Shown: positions 18,844 through 27,506, counted from the first letter of the stretch. The stretch: 64,000 nucleotides of DNA from Cardiobacteriaceae bacterium TAE3-ERU3 (GCA_019218315.1 JAHUUI010000002.1:1-64000); one strand, 5' to 3'. The notes: generated by a model from the sequence alone, not told the origin. Made by a program: numbers and translations.

Positions 18844-19434
18844 ATGAGTGGGCAGGAATTGTTTCAAGCTGTCGCATCAGGTGAACAGGCTCAGGTAGAA
18901 AAGCTACTTGAGTGTGGTGCGGATATCAATAGCCGTGATAAAGGAAAGCGTACACCAATTTTGGTCGCTGCGCAGAATAAGCATTACGACTTGGTACGCT
19001 GGTTGGCTGAGCAGGGAGCTGATATTAATGCTCAGGACAATAAGTCTTTCAATCCGTTTATTCACGGCTGTATTAATAACGATTTGACGCTAGTCAAATT
19101 AATGGTTGAACTCGGTACAGACGTTACTTGCCTGACCCGTTTTGGGGGTAATGGACTGACTCCAGCAGCTGAAAAAGGGCATGAGGAGATCGTTAAATAT
19201 CTGCTGGAAAATACAGATATTAATGTCAATTTAACCAATACTGTAGGTTGGACTGCATTGATTGAAGCCATCATCCTCAATGACGGCTCAGAAAAAATGC
19301 AACGTATTGTACGTACTTTGCTAGAGCATGATGCTGATCCGAATATGACGGACGAATGGGGTGTTAGTCCGTTGGATTTGGCAAAGCGCAAAGGCTACAG
19401 CGAAATTGCCGCCATCATTGAAGAATATTTATAA
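18844..19434 (+). CDS. Ankyrin-repeat protein
   Basis: The 196-residue protein consists almost wholly of ankyrin repeats. Five to six units can be laid out at about 1-31, 35-65, 68-98, 103-133, 135-171 and 174-196, with motifs such as TPILVAAQNKH, GADINAQD, GLTPAAEKGHEEIV and SPLDLAKRKGY. There is no signal peptide or membrane helix, so it is cytosolic. AGGAG precedes ATG 18844. Such proteins bind other proteins; in this operon the natural partners are the AllF/G/H subunits or the regulator. That is inference; no catalytic role is visible. Confidence 0.88.
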   Translation: MSGQELFQAVASGEQAQVEKLLECGADINSRDKGKRTPILVAAQNKHYDLVRWLAEQGADINAQDNKSFNPFIHGCINNDLTLVKLMVELGTDVTCLTRFGGNGLTPAAEKGHEEIVKYLLENTDINVNLTNTVGWTALIEAIILNDGSEKMQRIVRTLLEHDADPNMTDEWGVSPLDLAKRKGYSEIAAIIEEYL

Positions 19435-19449
19435 GTAGAGGTAGCATCG

Positions 19450-20292
19450 ATGAGCGGTTTGATCACTATGATGGATCGGGAAATCGCAAGCAGTTATGCA
19501 GATCTAGATCAGGATTTGATACTGATTTCCGCTCATCGTCACGTCATTAATTTTCATCCTGTAAATAACCCTGACAAAGTCTTGGCGCTGGTTGACGAGG
19601 AAATTGCGCTGGGCCCCCGCCAGTTGCGATGCCGTAATTTGCCTGTAGCCGATGCCGAGGCTATCAGAAGCCTGATAGCCCGCAGTTGGCCACAAATGTT
19701 CAGTTGCGCACTGCGCTTACCAGTAAGTGCGCTCAATGTATCGGTAGTGGAGAGTGCTTGGCTGCGTTTATCGGCAGCGGCGGCTGAAGCCCCAGATGCG
19801 TTTAGTAGACAAATACAAAAGCATTTACAGCACGCCATTGTAGCTCTGCTCGCGGCACTGCAACATCCTCACCCCTTCCGTGATGATATAGACAGTGCGG
19901 TGAGTTCGTTAATCGGCCTTGGTGGTGGCTTAACCCCTAGTGGTGATGATTTTTTATCGGGACTACTGGTGGCAATGCATTTACAGAGCAGTCCGTTAAG
20001 CCAGCATTTAGCGCTACTGCAAACGGCAGTTCAGCGTTATCTCAATCAAACGCACGTAATTTCTGCGGCTTTTATCAGCGATGCAGTGCTGGCACAGGTA
20101 AGCAGTACTGTGCAGGAATTTGTCGATTGCTTGCACGATAGCACAGTGGAGCAACAACGCGTTCAGGCGTCATTAAGTAGCTTGACCGATCTAGGGCATC
20201 GCTCGGGTTATGACTTGCTCAGTGGTTTGTTGGCAGGATTACCTTTTTTACACAACAGGAGTACAGCACTATGTCCATACATAGCCAGTTGA
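19450..20292 (+). CDS. allH: AllH-like DUF2877 protein (YlbF family)
   Basis: The 280-residue protein carries the DUF2877 hallmark GLGGGLTPSGDDFLSG at about 156-171, a glycine-rich loop likely to bind a phosphate or acyl group, and a final GHRSGYDLLSGLLAG. In E. coli the homologue YlbF, with FdrA and YlbE, is reported to form oxamate carbamoyltransferase (AllH/F/G). It lies 15 bases after the ankyrin gene, and its last 22 bases overlap the start of the FdrA-like gene. Length is close to the E. coli protein. Function by homology is likely, but substrate identity here is not shown. Confidence 0.85.
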   Translation: MSGLITMMDREIASSYADLDQDLILISAHRHVINFHPVNNPDKVLALVDEEIALGPRQLRCRNLPVADAEAIRSLIARSWPQMFSCALRLPVSALNVSVVESAWLRLSAAAAEAPDAFSRQIQKHLQHAIVALLAALQHPHPFRDDIDSAVSSLIGLGGGLTPSGDDFLSGLLVAMHLQSSPLSQHLALLQTAVQRYLNQTHVISAAFISDAVLAQVSSTVQEFVDCLHDSTVEQQRVQASLSSLTDLGHRSGYDLLSGLLAGLPFLHNRSTALCPYIAS

Positions 20293-21818
20293 AACGAAAT
20301 ACTTACGTTGACTCAGTTACCTTGATGGCTGTATCAACGGCAGCCAATCAGCTTGACGGCGTTCGCCAAGCTCAGGTTGCGATGGGCACTACAATGAACA
20401 AAACGGTGCTTGAGGAACTCAATCTACTTGATGAGACGCTCCAAGCAGCTGGTAATTCAGATTTGATGGTGGTTTGTGACTTGGAGAAAGGCATTGATGT
20501 CGATGATATTTTTGCGGCTATTGATGCGCTTCTTGCCCGTAAGCCTGAGCAAGATAAGGGCGATAGCAGTGAAATATTTCATACTTTAGGTGCTGCAGCT
20601 GAAGGCGTTCCTGAGAGTAACTTTGTCATTATTTCCGTCAATGGCGCGTATGCAGCCCGTGAAGCGCAGCAAGCGTTGCAGCTCGGTAAGCACGTTATGC
20701 TCTTTTCAGATAATGTCAGTATTGAAGACGAACGTCGTCTGAAAGCTTTAGCGCACAAGAAAGGTTTGCTGATGATGGGCCCAGATTGCGGTACGGCGAT
20801 CATTAACGGCGTGGGCCTGGGTTTTGCCAATAAAGTACGCCGTGGCAATATCGGTATTGTCGCTGCATCTGGAACTGGTGCGCAGGAAATGTCCGTCCGG
20901 ATTCATGAATTCGGCGGGGGGGTATCGCAGTTGATAGGCACTGGTGGCCGAGATTTATCGGCAGATATCGGTGCAAGGATGATGCTAGACGGCTTGAATA
21001 TGCTGGCTGAAGATGAGCAAACAGAAGTCATTGTTCTGGTCTCTAAGCCGCCAGCAACGGAAGTGGCTGAAAAAGTACTTGCGGCAGCAGGCAAAATTAA
21101 CAAGCCGGTGTTTATCCAGTTCCTCGGTTATCAGGATCAGCCATCGTGTAGTGAAAATATTCATCTCTTTGCGCATAGTAAGCCGGCAGCAATGGCCGCT
21201 GTTATTGCATCGGGTGTTGATGAAGGCAGCATTGATAAGCATGCTTTGAACTGGCCACTGATTGAAGAAGTGCGCGCCAAGCTTAGCCCCGAGCAGCGTT
21301 ATATTCGCGGTCTGTTCTGTGGCGGCACGTTATGTGATGAAGCCCTCTTTGCTGCTTCAGAAATCCATCAAGATATTTATTCCAATATCCATCCTGATCC
21401 TGCTCGCCGAATCGGGCCGAAAGATGCGAGTAAAGCACATACCTTCCTCGACTTTGGCGATGATGCTTTTACCAATGGCCGCGCCCATCCAATGATCGAT
21501 CCGAGTTATCGCGTTGAGCGTATTCTCAGTGAAGGTCGCGATCCGGAAGTGGGCGTGTTGTTACTCGATTTTGTCCTCGGATTCGGTGCTAATGCAGATC
21601 CTGTTGGGACGACTCTGGATGCACTGATTACGGTGAAACAGGAAGCAGAAGCGGCTGGGCGTCATTTGGAAATTCTCGCCTATGTGCTCGGTACAGATCT
21701 CGATGAGCCTGATGTAGCCAGCCAGGTAGCACGGCTTGAAGCTGCCGGCATCACCATCGCATCTAGCTCGACCAATGCTGGATTGCTGGCGCGTGAATTT
21801 GTTGTAAAAGGAGCTTGA
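20271..21818 (+). CDS. allF: AllF-like protein (FdrA family, succinyl-CoA-synthetase-like)
   Basis: The 515-residue FdrA homologue is built like the succinyl-CoA synthetase alpha chain. It has a CoA-binding-like domain with SDNVSIEDE, GPDCGTAIING (170-180) and ASGTGAQE (199-206), the GTGGRDLS loop (223-230), and a second ligase-like half with GLFCGGTL, DPSYR and VLLLDFVLGFG. FdrA is not known to act on CoA esters and is thought to be the core of the oxamate carbamoyltransferase. ATG 20271 follows AGGAG at nine bases and lies inside the end of the AllH gene. It is somewhat shorter than E. coli FdrA as I recall it, ending soon after the last ligase domain. Confidence 0.87.
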   Translation: MSIHSQLKRNTYVDSVTLMAVSTAANQLDGVRQAQVAMGTTMNKTVLEELNLLDETLQAAGNSDLMVVCDLEKGIDVDDIFAAIDALLARKPEQDKGDSSEIFHTLGAAAEGVPESNFVIISVNGAYAAREAQQALQLGKHVMLFSDNVSIEDERRLKALAHKKGLLMMGPDCGTAIINGVGLGFANKVRRGNIGIVAASGTGAQEMSVRIHEFGGGVSQLIGTGGRDLSADIGARMMLDGLNMLAEDEQTEVIVLVSKPPATEVAEKVLAAAGKINKPVFIQFLGYQDQPSCSENIHLFAHSKPAAMAAVIASGVDEGSIDKHALNWPLIEEVRAKLSPEQRYIRGLFCGGTLCDEALFAASEIHQDIYSNIHPDPARRIGPKDASKAHTFLDFGDDAFTNGRAHPMIDPSYRVERILSEGRDPEVGVLLLDFVLGFGANADPVGTTLDALITVKQEAEAAGRHLEILAYVLGTDLDEPDVASQVARLEAAGITIASSSTNAGLLAREFVVKGA

Positions 21819-21820
21819 TC

Positions 21821-23242
21821 ATGAATCAGACCGAAAAATTATTCGAACAGCCTTTAAATGTACTCAATATTGGTATCGCTCAATTCGCAGAGGATTTACG
21901 GCGTCAGCAGACAACTGTGACTCAACTTGACTGGCAGCCACCGGGCAAAGGTGATACGGCAATGGTCGCAGCACTTGCTAAAGTTGAACAGCCTGAGATC
22001 GCTGAAAAAATCCATGCAGCCAACCAAGAGGCATTAACGCGGATTACCAGTGCTCAGCCTGTCTTGACCGGATATGGGCGTGCGCAAGATGTGATTCCAG
22101 GCATGACAGGGAAAACGCTATTGCATGCAGGTCCGCCTATCGATTGGGCAAACATGAATGGCCCGATGCGGGGCGCAGTTACCGGTGCTATCGTCTTTGA
22201 GCGTTGGGCAAAAAATCTTGATGAAGCTGCTGAACTGGCAGCCAGTGGTGAAATTAATTTCAGCCCGTGCCACGAGCATCAAGCTGTTGGATCTATGACC
22301 GGTATTACCAGCCCATCGATGTACGTTCATGTGGTGGAAAACAAAACACACGGCAATATCGCCTTCACTAATCTTTCTGAGCAACTTGCAAAGATTCTGC
22401 GTATGGGGGCTAATGATCAAAGCGTGATAGATCGCCTCAACTGGATGCGTGATGTCTTCGGGCCAATACTTGCACAAGCGATGACTTTCTGCGAAGAGGG
22501 TATTGATTTGCGGCTTATGCTGGCGCAGGCACTGCATATGGGGGATGAATGTCATAACCGCAATGTTGCTGGTACCACGCTGTTGATTCAGAAGTTGACT
22601 CCGTATATTCTCGAAACTGATTTTAGCAACAAAGATAAAAAAGACGTTTTCAATTTTGTTGCATCGTCAGATTATTTCTCTGGCCCTACATGGATGGTCT
22701 GCTGTAAAGCGGCATTGGACGCAGCAGAAGGTATTGAGCATTCTACGGTGCTGACCACTATGGCGCGCAATGGCTATGAGTTTGGTATTCGTGTTTCAGG
22801 GTTGCCTGGTCAATGGTTTACCGGCCCTGCACAGCAGGTTATCGGCCCAATGTTTGCTGGCTATAAACCGGAAGATTCTGGCTTGGATGTTGGCGATTCT
22901 GCGATCACAGAAACCTATGGTATCGGTGGTTTTGCCATGGCCGCAGCACCAGCAATCGTTTCGCTGGTAGGCGGCACGGTTAATGATGCAATGCGTTACA
23001 GCAAAACTATGCGCCAGATCACAACTGGCCTCAATCCAAACGTAACCATTCCATCGCTGAATTTCATGGGTATTCCTACCGGTGTGGATGTACGCAAGGT
23101 TATTGAGAGTGGTGTACTGCCATTAATCAATACAGCGATAGCACATAAAGAAGCGGGTATCGGCATGATTGGTGCTGGTATCGTTCATCCTCCAATGGAA
23201 GCATTCACCAAAGCCATGCAAGCCATTGCAGCACAATACTAA
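21821..23242 (+). CDS. allG: AllG-like DUF1116 protein (YlbE family)
   Basis: The 473-residue DUF1116 protein has an N-terminal NIGIAQFAEDL...LDWQPP segment, a long helical core and conserved stretches such as GAVTGAIVFE, HEHQAVGSMTG, GDECHNRN and GIGMIGAGIVHPP. Its role is known only by association with FdrA and DUF2877 in carbamoyl transfer. ATG 21821 follows AAAGGAGC and starts two bases after the AllF stop; an in-frame TTG at 21815 is less likely. The permease follows after 21 bases. Confidence 0.87.
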   Translation: MNQTEKLFEQPLNVLNIGIAQFAEDLRRQQTTVTQLDWQPPGKGDTAMVAALAKVEQPEIAEKIHAANQEALTRITSAQPVLTGYGRAQDVIPGMTGKTLLHAGPPIDWANMNGPMRGAVTGAIVFERWAKNLDEAAELAASGEINFSPCHEHQAVGSMTGITSPSMYVHVVENKTHGNIAFTNLSEQLAKILRMGANDQSVIDRLNWMRDVFGPILAQAMTFCEEGIDLRLMLAQALHMGDECHNRNVAGTTLLIQKLTPYILETDFSNKDKKDVFNFVASSDYFSGPTWMVCCKAALDAAEGIEHSTVLTTMARNGYEFGIRVSGLPGQWFTGPAQQVIGPMFAGYKPEDSGLDVGDSAITETYGIGGFAMAAAPAIVSLVGGTVNDAMRYSKTMRQITTGLNPNVTIPSLNFMGIPTGVDVRKVIESGVLPLINTAIAHKEAGIGMIGAGIVHPPMEAFTKAMQAIAAQY

Positions 23243-23263
23243 ACATCATTCAGGAGAAAAGTG

Positions 23264-24796
23264 ATGACTACAAAATTATGGAGAAAAGGTGATTGGGCGG
23301 CATTTTTCGGGTTATTCAGTAATAACCTGACAAACTTGCTGACCATGATTGCATTACTGACGCTTGTCGTTGGTATTCCTGCTGAAGTTGTTTACGGGCG
23401 CATTGCACCAGCTTTTGGTTTGGCTGTATTTTGCGCCAGCGTATGCTACGTTATTTTTGCCAAGCAACTTGCCAAAAAAACCGGACGTGAAGACGTCGTT
23501 GCGCTACCTTCCGGGCCTAGTGCACCATCTATCTTTACCGTGACCTTTTTGGTTTTGCTACCAGTCTATCAGTCTACACAAGATTATGAATTTGCTATTC
23601 GTATTGGTCTTGTATGGGGCTTTGTCGAAGGCTTGATTCTGTTTGTCGGTGCCTTTATGGGTGACTTTTTGCGCCGTGTTGTACCGCGTACAGTGCTATT
23701 GTCTTGCCTAGCTGGTTTGGGGTTGCTGTTACTGGCGATGAACCCAATGCTACAGGCCTTCCATACACCAATTGTATCGTTCGTAGTACTGGTGCTGATT
23801 TTTATCAACTGGTTTGGGCGCTCACCAATGTTCCGTAAAGTTCCTACCGGATTACTGCTTTTAATCGTGGGTACTATTCTGGCATGGGTTTTTGGTTTGC
23901 AAGATGCTGGCGCCATAGGTAGTGCATTGTCTAGCGCAGGATTTAATCCTCCAACGCCACATATCGGTAGTTTCCTTGAAGGAACCAAAGTCGCTGCACC
24001 ATATTTGGCTTCGGCTGTCCCACTGGCATTGGCCAACTATGTCTTTGACCTTGAAAACATCGAAAGTGCGCATGCTGCGGGTGATCCCTATCCTACACGC
24101 CGAGTGATGATCGCTAACGGTGGTTCAAGTATGTTCGGTGCGCTGATGGGTAACCCGTTCCCGGTAACCGTATATGTTGGCCATACTGCATACAAAGAAA
24201 TGGGTGCCGGTATTGGTTATACCTTGGCTACAGGTGTGGTTATGTTGCTCGTCTGTATGTTCGGCCTCGGCGCATTCCTGCTTTCACTGATTCCAATGGC
24301 AGCGATCGCACCAATCCTGATTTTCATCGGTATTGTGACTGCAAATCAGGTTGTACGTGAAACACCAAAATTGGAAGTTCCAGTGATCTTTGTCTGCCTG
24401 TTCCCATGGATTGGCGCATGGGCACTGACTTTGGTTGGCAATACCTTAAAGAGTGCTGGTACCAATGCGATGAATGTTGGTTGGGATGTTATCGAGCGAA
24501 GTGGTGTGGACTATACGGGCCTTTACCATCTCGGTAGTGGGGCGCCATTATCATCACTCTTGTGGGGATGTATTGCTATCTTTGCTATCACCAACGAACC
24601 GAAAAAAGGCGTTATTGCAGCATTGATTGCAGCAGGACTGGCCTATTTCGGTATCATTCACGAGCATGTGCCTGTAGTTGGTGGCGAAGGCCCGACTATG
24701 TTTATGATTTCATACCTCATGGTCGCCGGATTGTTATTGCTCAAGCATATTCTCAATCAGCGTGAGCAGCAGCATCAACCTTCTCCTAATAAATAA
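23264..24796 (+). CDS. NCS2-type permease of the carbamoyl module
   Basis: The 510-residue integral membrane protein has about 12-14 hydrophobic segments. Its N-terminal KGDWAAFFGLFSNNLTNLLTM region and central MFGALMGNPFPVTVYVGHTAY segment resemble the purine/xanthine/uracil (NCS2) carriers, though of a divergent branch. AGGAG precedes ATG 23264. It is the last gene of the operon and the only transporter in it, so it most likely imports the substrate that AllF/G/H act on. Candidates are oxalurate, allantoin-related ureides or another carbamoylated acid. Purines themselves would need upstream enzymes not found here. Confidence 0.85.
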   Translation: MTTKLWRKGDWAAFFGLFSNNLTNLLTMIALLTLVVGIPAEVVYGRIAPAFGLAVFCASVCYVIFAKQLAKKTGREDVVALPSGPSAPSIFTVTFLVLLPVYQSTQDYEFAIRIGLVWGFVEGLILFVGAFMGDFLRRVVPRTVLLSCLAGLGLLLLAMNPMLQAFHTPIVSFVVLVLIFINWFGRSPMFRKVPTGLLLLIVGTILAWVFGLQDAGAIGSALSSAGFNPPTPHIGSFLEGTKVAAPYLASAVPLALANYVFDLENIESAHAAGDPYPTRRVMIANGGSSMFGALMGNPFPVTVYVGHTAYKEMGAGIGYTLATGVVMLLVCMFGLGAFLLSLIPMAAIAPILIFIGIVTANQVVRETPKLEVPVIFVCLFPWIGAWALTLVGNTLKSAGTNAMNVGWDVIERSGVDYTGLYHLGSGAPLSSLLWGCIAIFAITNEPKKGVIAALIAAGLAYFGIIHEHVPVVGGEGPTMFMISYLMVAGLLLLKHILNQREQQHQPSPNK

Positions 24797-24814
24797 TCCA
24801 ACATTAGAGAGCTG

Positions 24815-24841
24815 AAGGGCGCTTGCGAAAGCGCCCTTTTT
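24815..24841 (+). terminator. Rho-independent terminator of the carbamoyl module
   Basis: A 10-bp GC-rich stem (24815-24824 with 24829-24838) with a GCGA tetraloop is followed by T residues. It lies 19 bases after the permease stop and closes the seven-gene unit. Confidence 0.92.
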
Positions 24842-24854
24842 AGTGGTTGCTAAA

Positions 24855-25340
24855 CCAATAAAACTTCTCGGATTCGTAAAAACCGACCTGTGCTTGGGAT
24901 TGCCTGTGTTTTTATCGGCTATAGGTAAATAGGTTTACGATACGTATTATTTGATTTACTTGGGCATAAAGGCACTGCTATCAAAGCAAACCTCTTATGA
25001 GTTTAGTATGCCTAATTTATTGGGTAAGTGCGAAGTGAGATAGTGCAAGCATTATCTGAGTGGCTTTATAGTTGGTATCAGTGATCCCAAGGCAATTTTA
25101 TTTTTTACTGCGTTGTTCCCGCAATTTATTCAGCTTGACAATGCGATGTTACCGCAATATCTGGTGTTCGTCAGTACTTTTGTGATATTAGAGCTATCAT
25201 GGCTGTTATTTTATGCACATTGGAGGACGCGATCATCGGCATGGTTGCTGAAAAAAAGCCGTGCCAAATTGTTTAACCGGCTGACGGGTACGGTATTTAT
25301 TGGTACAGGAGTGCTGCTATCGACGTCCGAAAAGACTTGA
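24855..25340 (+). pseudogene. Decayed LysE/RhtB family exporter
   Basis: Frame 3 reads VYDTYYLIYLGIKALLS, then a TAG at 25041, then SGFIVGISDPKAILFFTALFPQFI and the rest of a LysE C-terminus to TGA at 25338. Both pieces are in the same frame and match consecutive parts of the LysE fold. A further TAG at 24930, and LysE-like sequence upstream that reads better in another frame (SRIRKNRPVLGIAC near 24860-24915), indicate a frameshift as well. There is no N-terminal SPGPD motif. So this is a disrupted gene. A short open frame from TTG 25113 is only its tail. It abuts the convergent GNAT gene. Confidence 0.78.
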
Positions 25341-25823
25341 TTATTTAATACTGTAACGCATTAGTGTATTAGCGAGGAGAGTGTCTTGGGTTTCGTGCTG
25401 TTGGCGTTTGATGATGGTGAAGCCATGACGGGAGAATATAGGCAGGGCAACGTCCGAGGCGTGGACGGTTAAGGTATCAATATTGTGTACCTTGGCGCTG
25501 TCGATGGCGTGGCGGATAAGTGCGCTGGCGATGCCTTTGCCTTGGTGTTCGAGATCAACATAGCAGCAATCGATATACGCATCTTTATAGATTAGTTCGA
25601 GGAAGCCAGCGGCTTGATCGCTGAGGCAGGCAACAAATGGCTGAGTCTGCGCAAAGCGTTGTTGCCAGAAGTCGAGTGTTTTGTTGCCCGCCCATGCGCG
25701 CTTTTGTTTGGCGTTGTAGAGGCGTTCATCTATTGCCATGATCGAGCGGTGGAAGATGTCGCCGAGAATGGCGGCATCTTTGTCATGATAAGGGCGGATC
25801 GTGAGGTTATCCGCTGTGTTCAT
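25341..25823 (-). CDS. GNAT family N-acetyltransferase
   Basis: The 160-residue protein has the GNAT fold: LTIRPYHDKDAAILGDIFHRS at the start, the CYVDLEHQGKGIASALIRHAI acetyl-CoA loop near 100-120, and ASDVALPIFSRHGF near the end, typical of the YafP-like branch. I take ATG 25823, which overlaps the tatD stop by 17 bases; longer frames to 25898 would read into tatD. Substrate unknown. It is probably co-expressed with tatD. Confidence 0.87.
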   Translation of the reverse strand: MNTADNLTIRPYHDKDAAILGDIFHRSIMAIDERLYNAKQKRAWAGNKTLDFWQQRFAQTQPFVACLSDQAAGFLELIYKDAYIDCCYVDLEHQGKGIASALIRHAIDSAKVHNIDTLTVHASDVALPIFSRHGFTIIKRQQHETQDTLLANTLMRYSIK

Positions 25824-26616
25824 TACTTTCGTTGAGGTTGAAGAAGCGTTGTGCGTTGGCTGTGGTGATATTTGCGACGTGTTCACGGCTTTGCTCACGA
25901 CATTCGGCGACAGTATCGAGGACGTAAGTGAGATATTGCGGCTCGTTAGTGCGTGGGGTGGGTTGCAGGTTTTTCGGGGTGAGGTAGGGTGCGTCGGTTT
26001 CGAGCATCAGGCGATCGTCGGGGATATAGGCGACGATGCGGCGCAAGTCTTCGCCACGCTTGGGGTCGCATACCCAGCCGGTGATGCCGATGTATAGTCC
26101 GAGTTCGATGGCGCGTTCGAGTTGTGCCTGATTGCCGGTGAAACAGTGCCAAACTGCGCCCGTGAGCTCGGGTAATGCGTCGGCAAGAATAGAAATAAAG
26201 TCATCGTAGGCATCGCGTTCGTGCAAAAAGATGGGTTTGTCGACGGTAGCGGCGATGGCGAGCTGGTCTTCAAAGCAGCGGCGTTGGTTGGCGGGTGTGG
26301 CAAAGTTGCGGTTGTAGTCCAGCCCCATTTCTCCGACGGCGACGACGCGCGGCGCTTTGGCCAGTGCTTGCAAGGCGGCGCGATGGCTATGCGGTTGCCA
26401 TTCATTGGCGTGGTGTGGATGGTGTCCTGCGGTGGCGTAGAGCTCGCTGTATTGATTGGCGAGCTCAAGCGCACGCTGGTTGCTGTCAGGGTCAGTGCCG
26501 GTGAGGATTTGCGTGTGCACACCCGCAGCGTGCGCGTCGGCAATGATGAGGTCGCGATCGTGATAGAGGCGTTGGCTGGTCAGATTGCAGCCGATATCGA
26601 TGAGGTTTAGCGGCAT
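25807..26616 (-). CDS. tatD: TatD family metal-dependent deoxyribonuclease
   Basis: The 269-residue TIM-barrel hydrolase starts LIDIGCNLTSQR and contains AVGEMGLDYNRNFA, with the metal-binding Glu near residue 97, PIFLHERDAYDDF near 140, VWHCFTGN near 165 and LMLETDAPYLTPKN near 212. TatD is a metal-dependent 3'-5' exonuclease linked to DNA repair and turnover. It follows a small membrane-protein gene by four bases and overlaps the GNAT gene. TatD and YcfH branches are hard to separate by eye; the NLTS motif favours TatD. Confidence 0.92.
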   Translation of the reverse strand: MPLNLIDIGCNLTSQRLYHDRDLIIADAHAAGVHTQILTGTDPDSNQRALELANQYSELYATAGHHPHHANEWQPHSHRAALQALAKAPRVVAVGEMGLDYNRNFATPANQRRCFEDQLAIAATVDKPIFLHERDAYDDFISILADALPELTGAVWHCFTGNQAQLERAIELGLYIGITGWVCDPKRGEDLRRIVAYIPDDRLMLETDAPYLTPKNLQPTPRTNEPQYLTYVLDTVAECREQSREHVANITTANAQRFFNLNESNEHSG

Positions 26617-26620
26617 AGCG

Positions 26621-26803
26621 TTAGAGCTTAATCAGAATATAGACAAGCAGGATGACGCCGCCCATCAGCATGGCGTAAGTGCCCCAGTGCTGTGGCGCTT
26701 CTTTACTGCGCTGCATCAGTTCTTTTATGCCGCCACGGTTGCGGTACATCATCCAGATAAAAAATGCGGCGACTGCTGCGCCGCCGATGGCTGTCCAGTT
26801 CAT
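26621..26803 (-). CDS. Small two-helix membrane protein
   Basis: The product has 60 residues, with hydrophobic segments at about 4-20 and 42-59 and a basic linker (NRGGIKELMQRSKEAPQHW). AAGGA lies six bases before ATG 26803, and the gene ends four bases before tatD, so it is likely real and cotranscribed with tatD. I do not know the family; function unknown. Confidence 0.65.
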   Translation of the reverse strand: MNWTAIGGAAVAAFFIWMMYRNRGGIKELMQRSKEAPQHWGTYAMLMGGVILLVYILIKL

Positions 26804-26864
26804 AGATTGTCCTTGGTTATTTCGTGGTTGGCAAGATAGCGTAACGCGCCGCTTTTTTCAAAGA

Positions 26865-27506
26865 TTAGCGGTGTGGGGTAAGCTTGTAGATGGTCTCTGT
26901 GGCGGGGCAGGTTTGTTTGAAGTCCGGGATGGTTATCTGTTCGAGTTGTTCGATGTGATGGCTTGCAGCGTAGTGTTGGCATATTTCTTTTTCGGGGACG
27001 GCAAATGGTGGGCCACTCATGAGCGCTTGGTCGTAGTCGAAGGTAATCAGTAGTTGTGCGGCATTGTTGGTGAGGTGGTGCAGGTGTTCGCTATAGCGTG
27101 GACGCAGTTCGGGCGGTAACGCGATCAGTGCGGCACGGTCGTACACGGCGTCAATATGGTCGAGATTGCTTGGGCTAAGGTCAAAAAAGTTGCCGATAAA
27201 AATGTCGAGTTGTTCTGTGTGGCAGTGGGTGAGATTGCCATTAATGGTAGTGCTGGTGGGCGTCAGGTTGAGTTGTGTAAACAGTTGCTCGATGGCAAGT
27301 GGGCTGAGTTCGCAGCCAATGACGTGTGCGCCTTGCTCAAGCAGCCAGCCGATGTCGTGGCTTTTGCCGCATAGAGGCACGAAGATACGCGGTTGTTCAG
27401 GCAAGGCAAGCTTTGTGTAGTGGGTGGTGAGCATCGGGTGTGCTGTGGCTTGGTGAAAGCCGATGCGGTTTTCACGCCAGCGATTATGCCAATAGTCGGG
27501 GTTCAT
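26865..27506 (-). CDS. tpm: Thiopurine S-methyltransferase family protein
   Basis: The 213-residue SAM-dependent methyltransferase has the TPMT start FWHNRW-like (YWHNRWRENRIGFHQ), the motif RIFVPLCGKSHDIGWLLEQGAHVIGCELS near 40-68 and AVYDRAALIALPPELRPRY near 120. In bacteria this family can methylate selenium or tellurium species or thiols, and the physiological substrate is often unclear. It is the first gene of a minus-strand group leading to the small membrane protein and tatD. It reads in a GC-richer patch than the window average. Confidence 0.9.
   Translation of the reverse strand: MNPDYWHNRWRENRIGFHQATAHPMLTTHYTKLALPEQPRIFVPLCGKSHDIGWLLEQGAHVIGCELSPLAIEQLFTQLNLTPTSTTINGNLTHCHTEQLDIFIGNFFDLSPSNLDHIDAVYDRAALIALPPELRPRYSEHLHHLTNNAAQLLITFDYDQALMSGPPFAVPEKEICQHYAASHHIEQLEQITIPDFKQTCPATETIYKLTPHR

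Noticed and set aside
26800-26982. 60-residue minus-strand frame ending EKSGALRYLANHEITKDNL
   Set aside because: It overlaps the tpm 3' end in another phase and shares its end with the start of the small membrane protein. There is no good start site, so it is probably chance.
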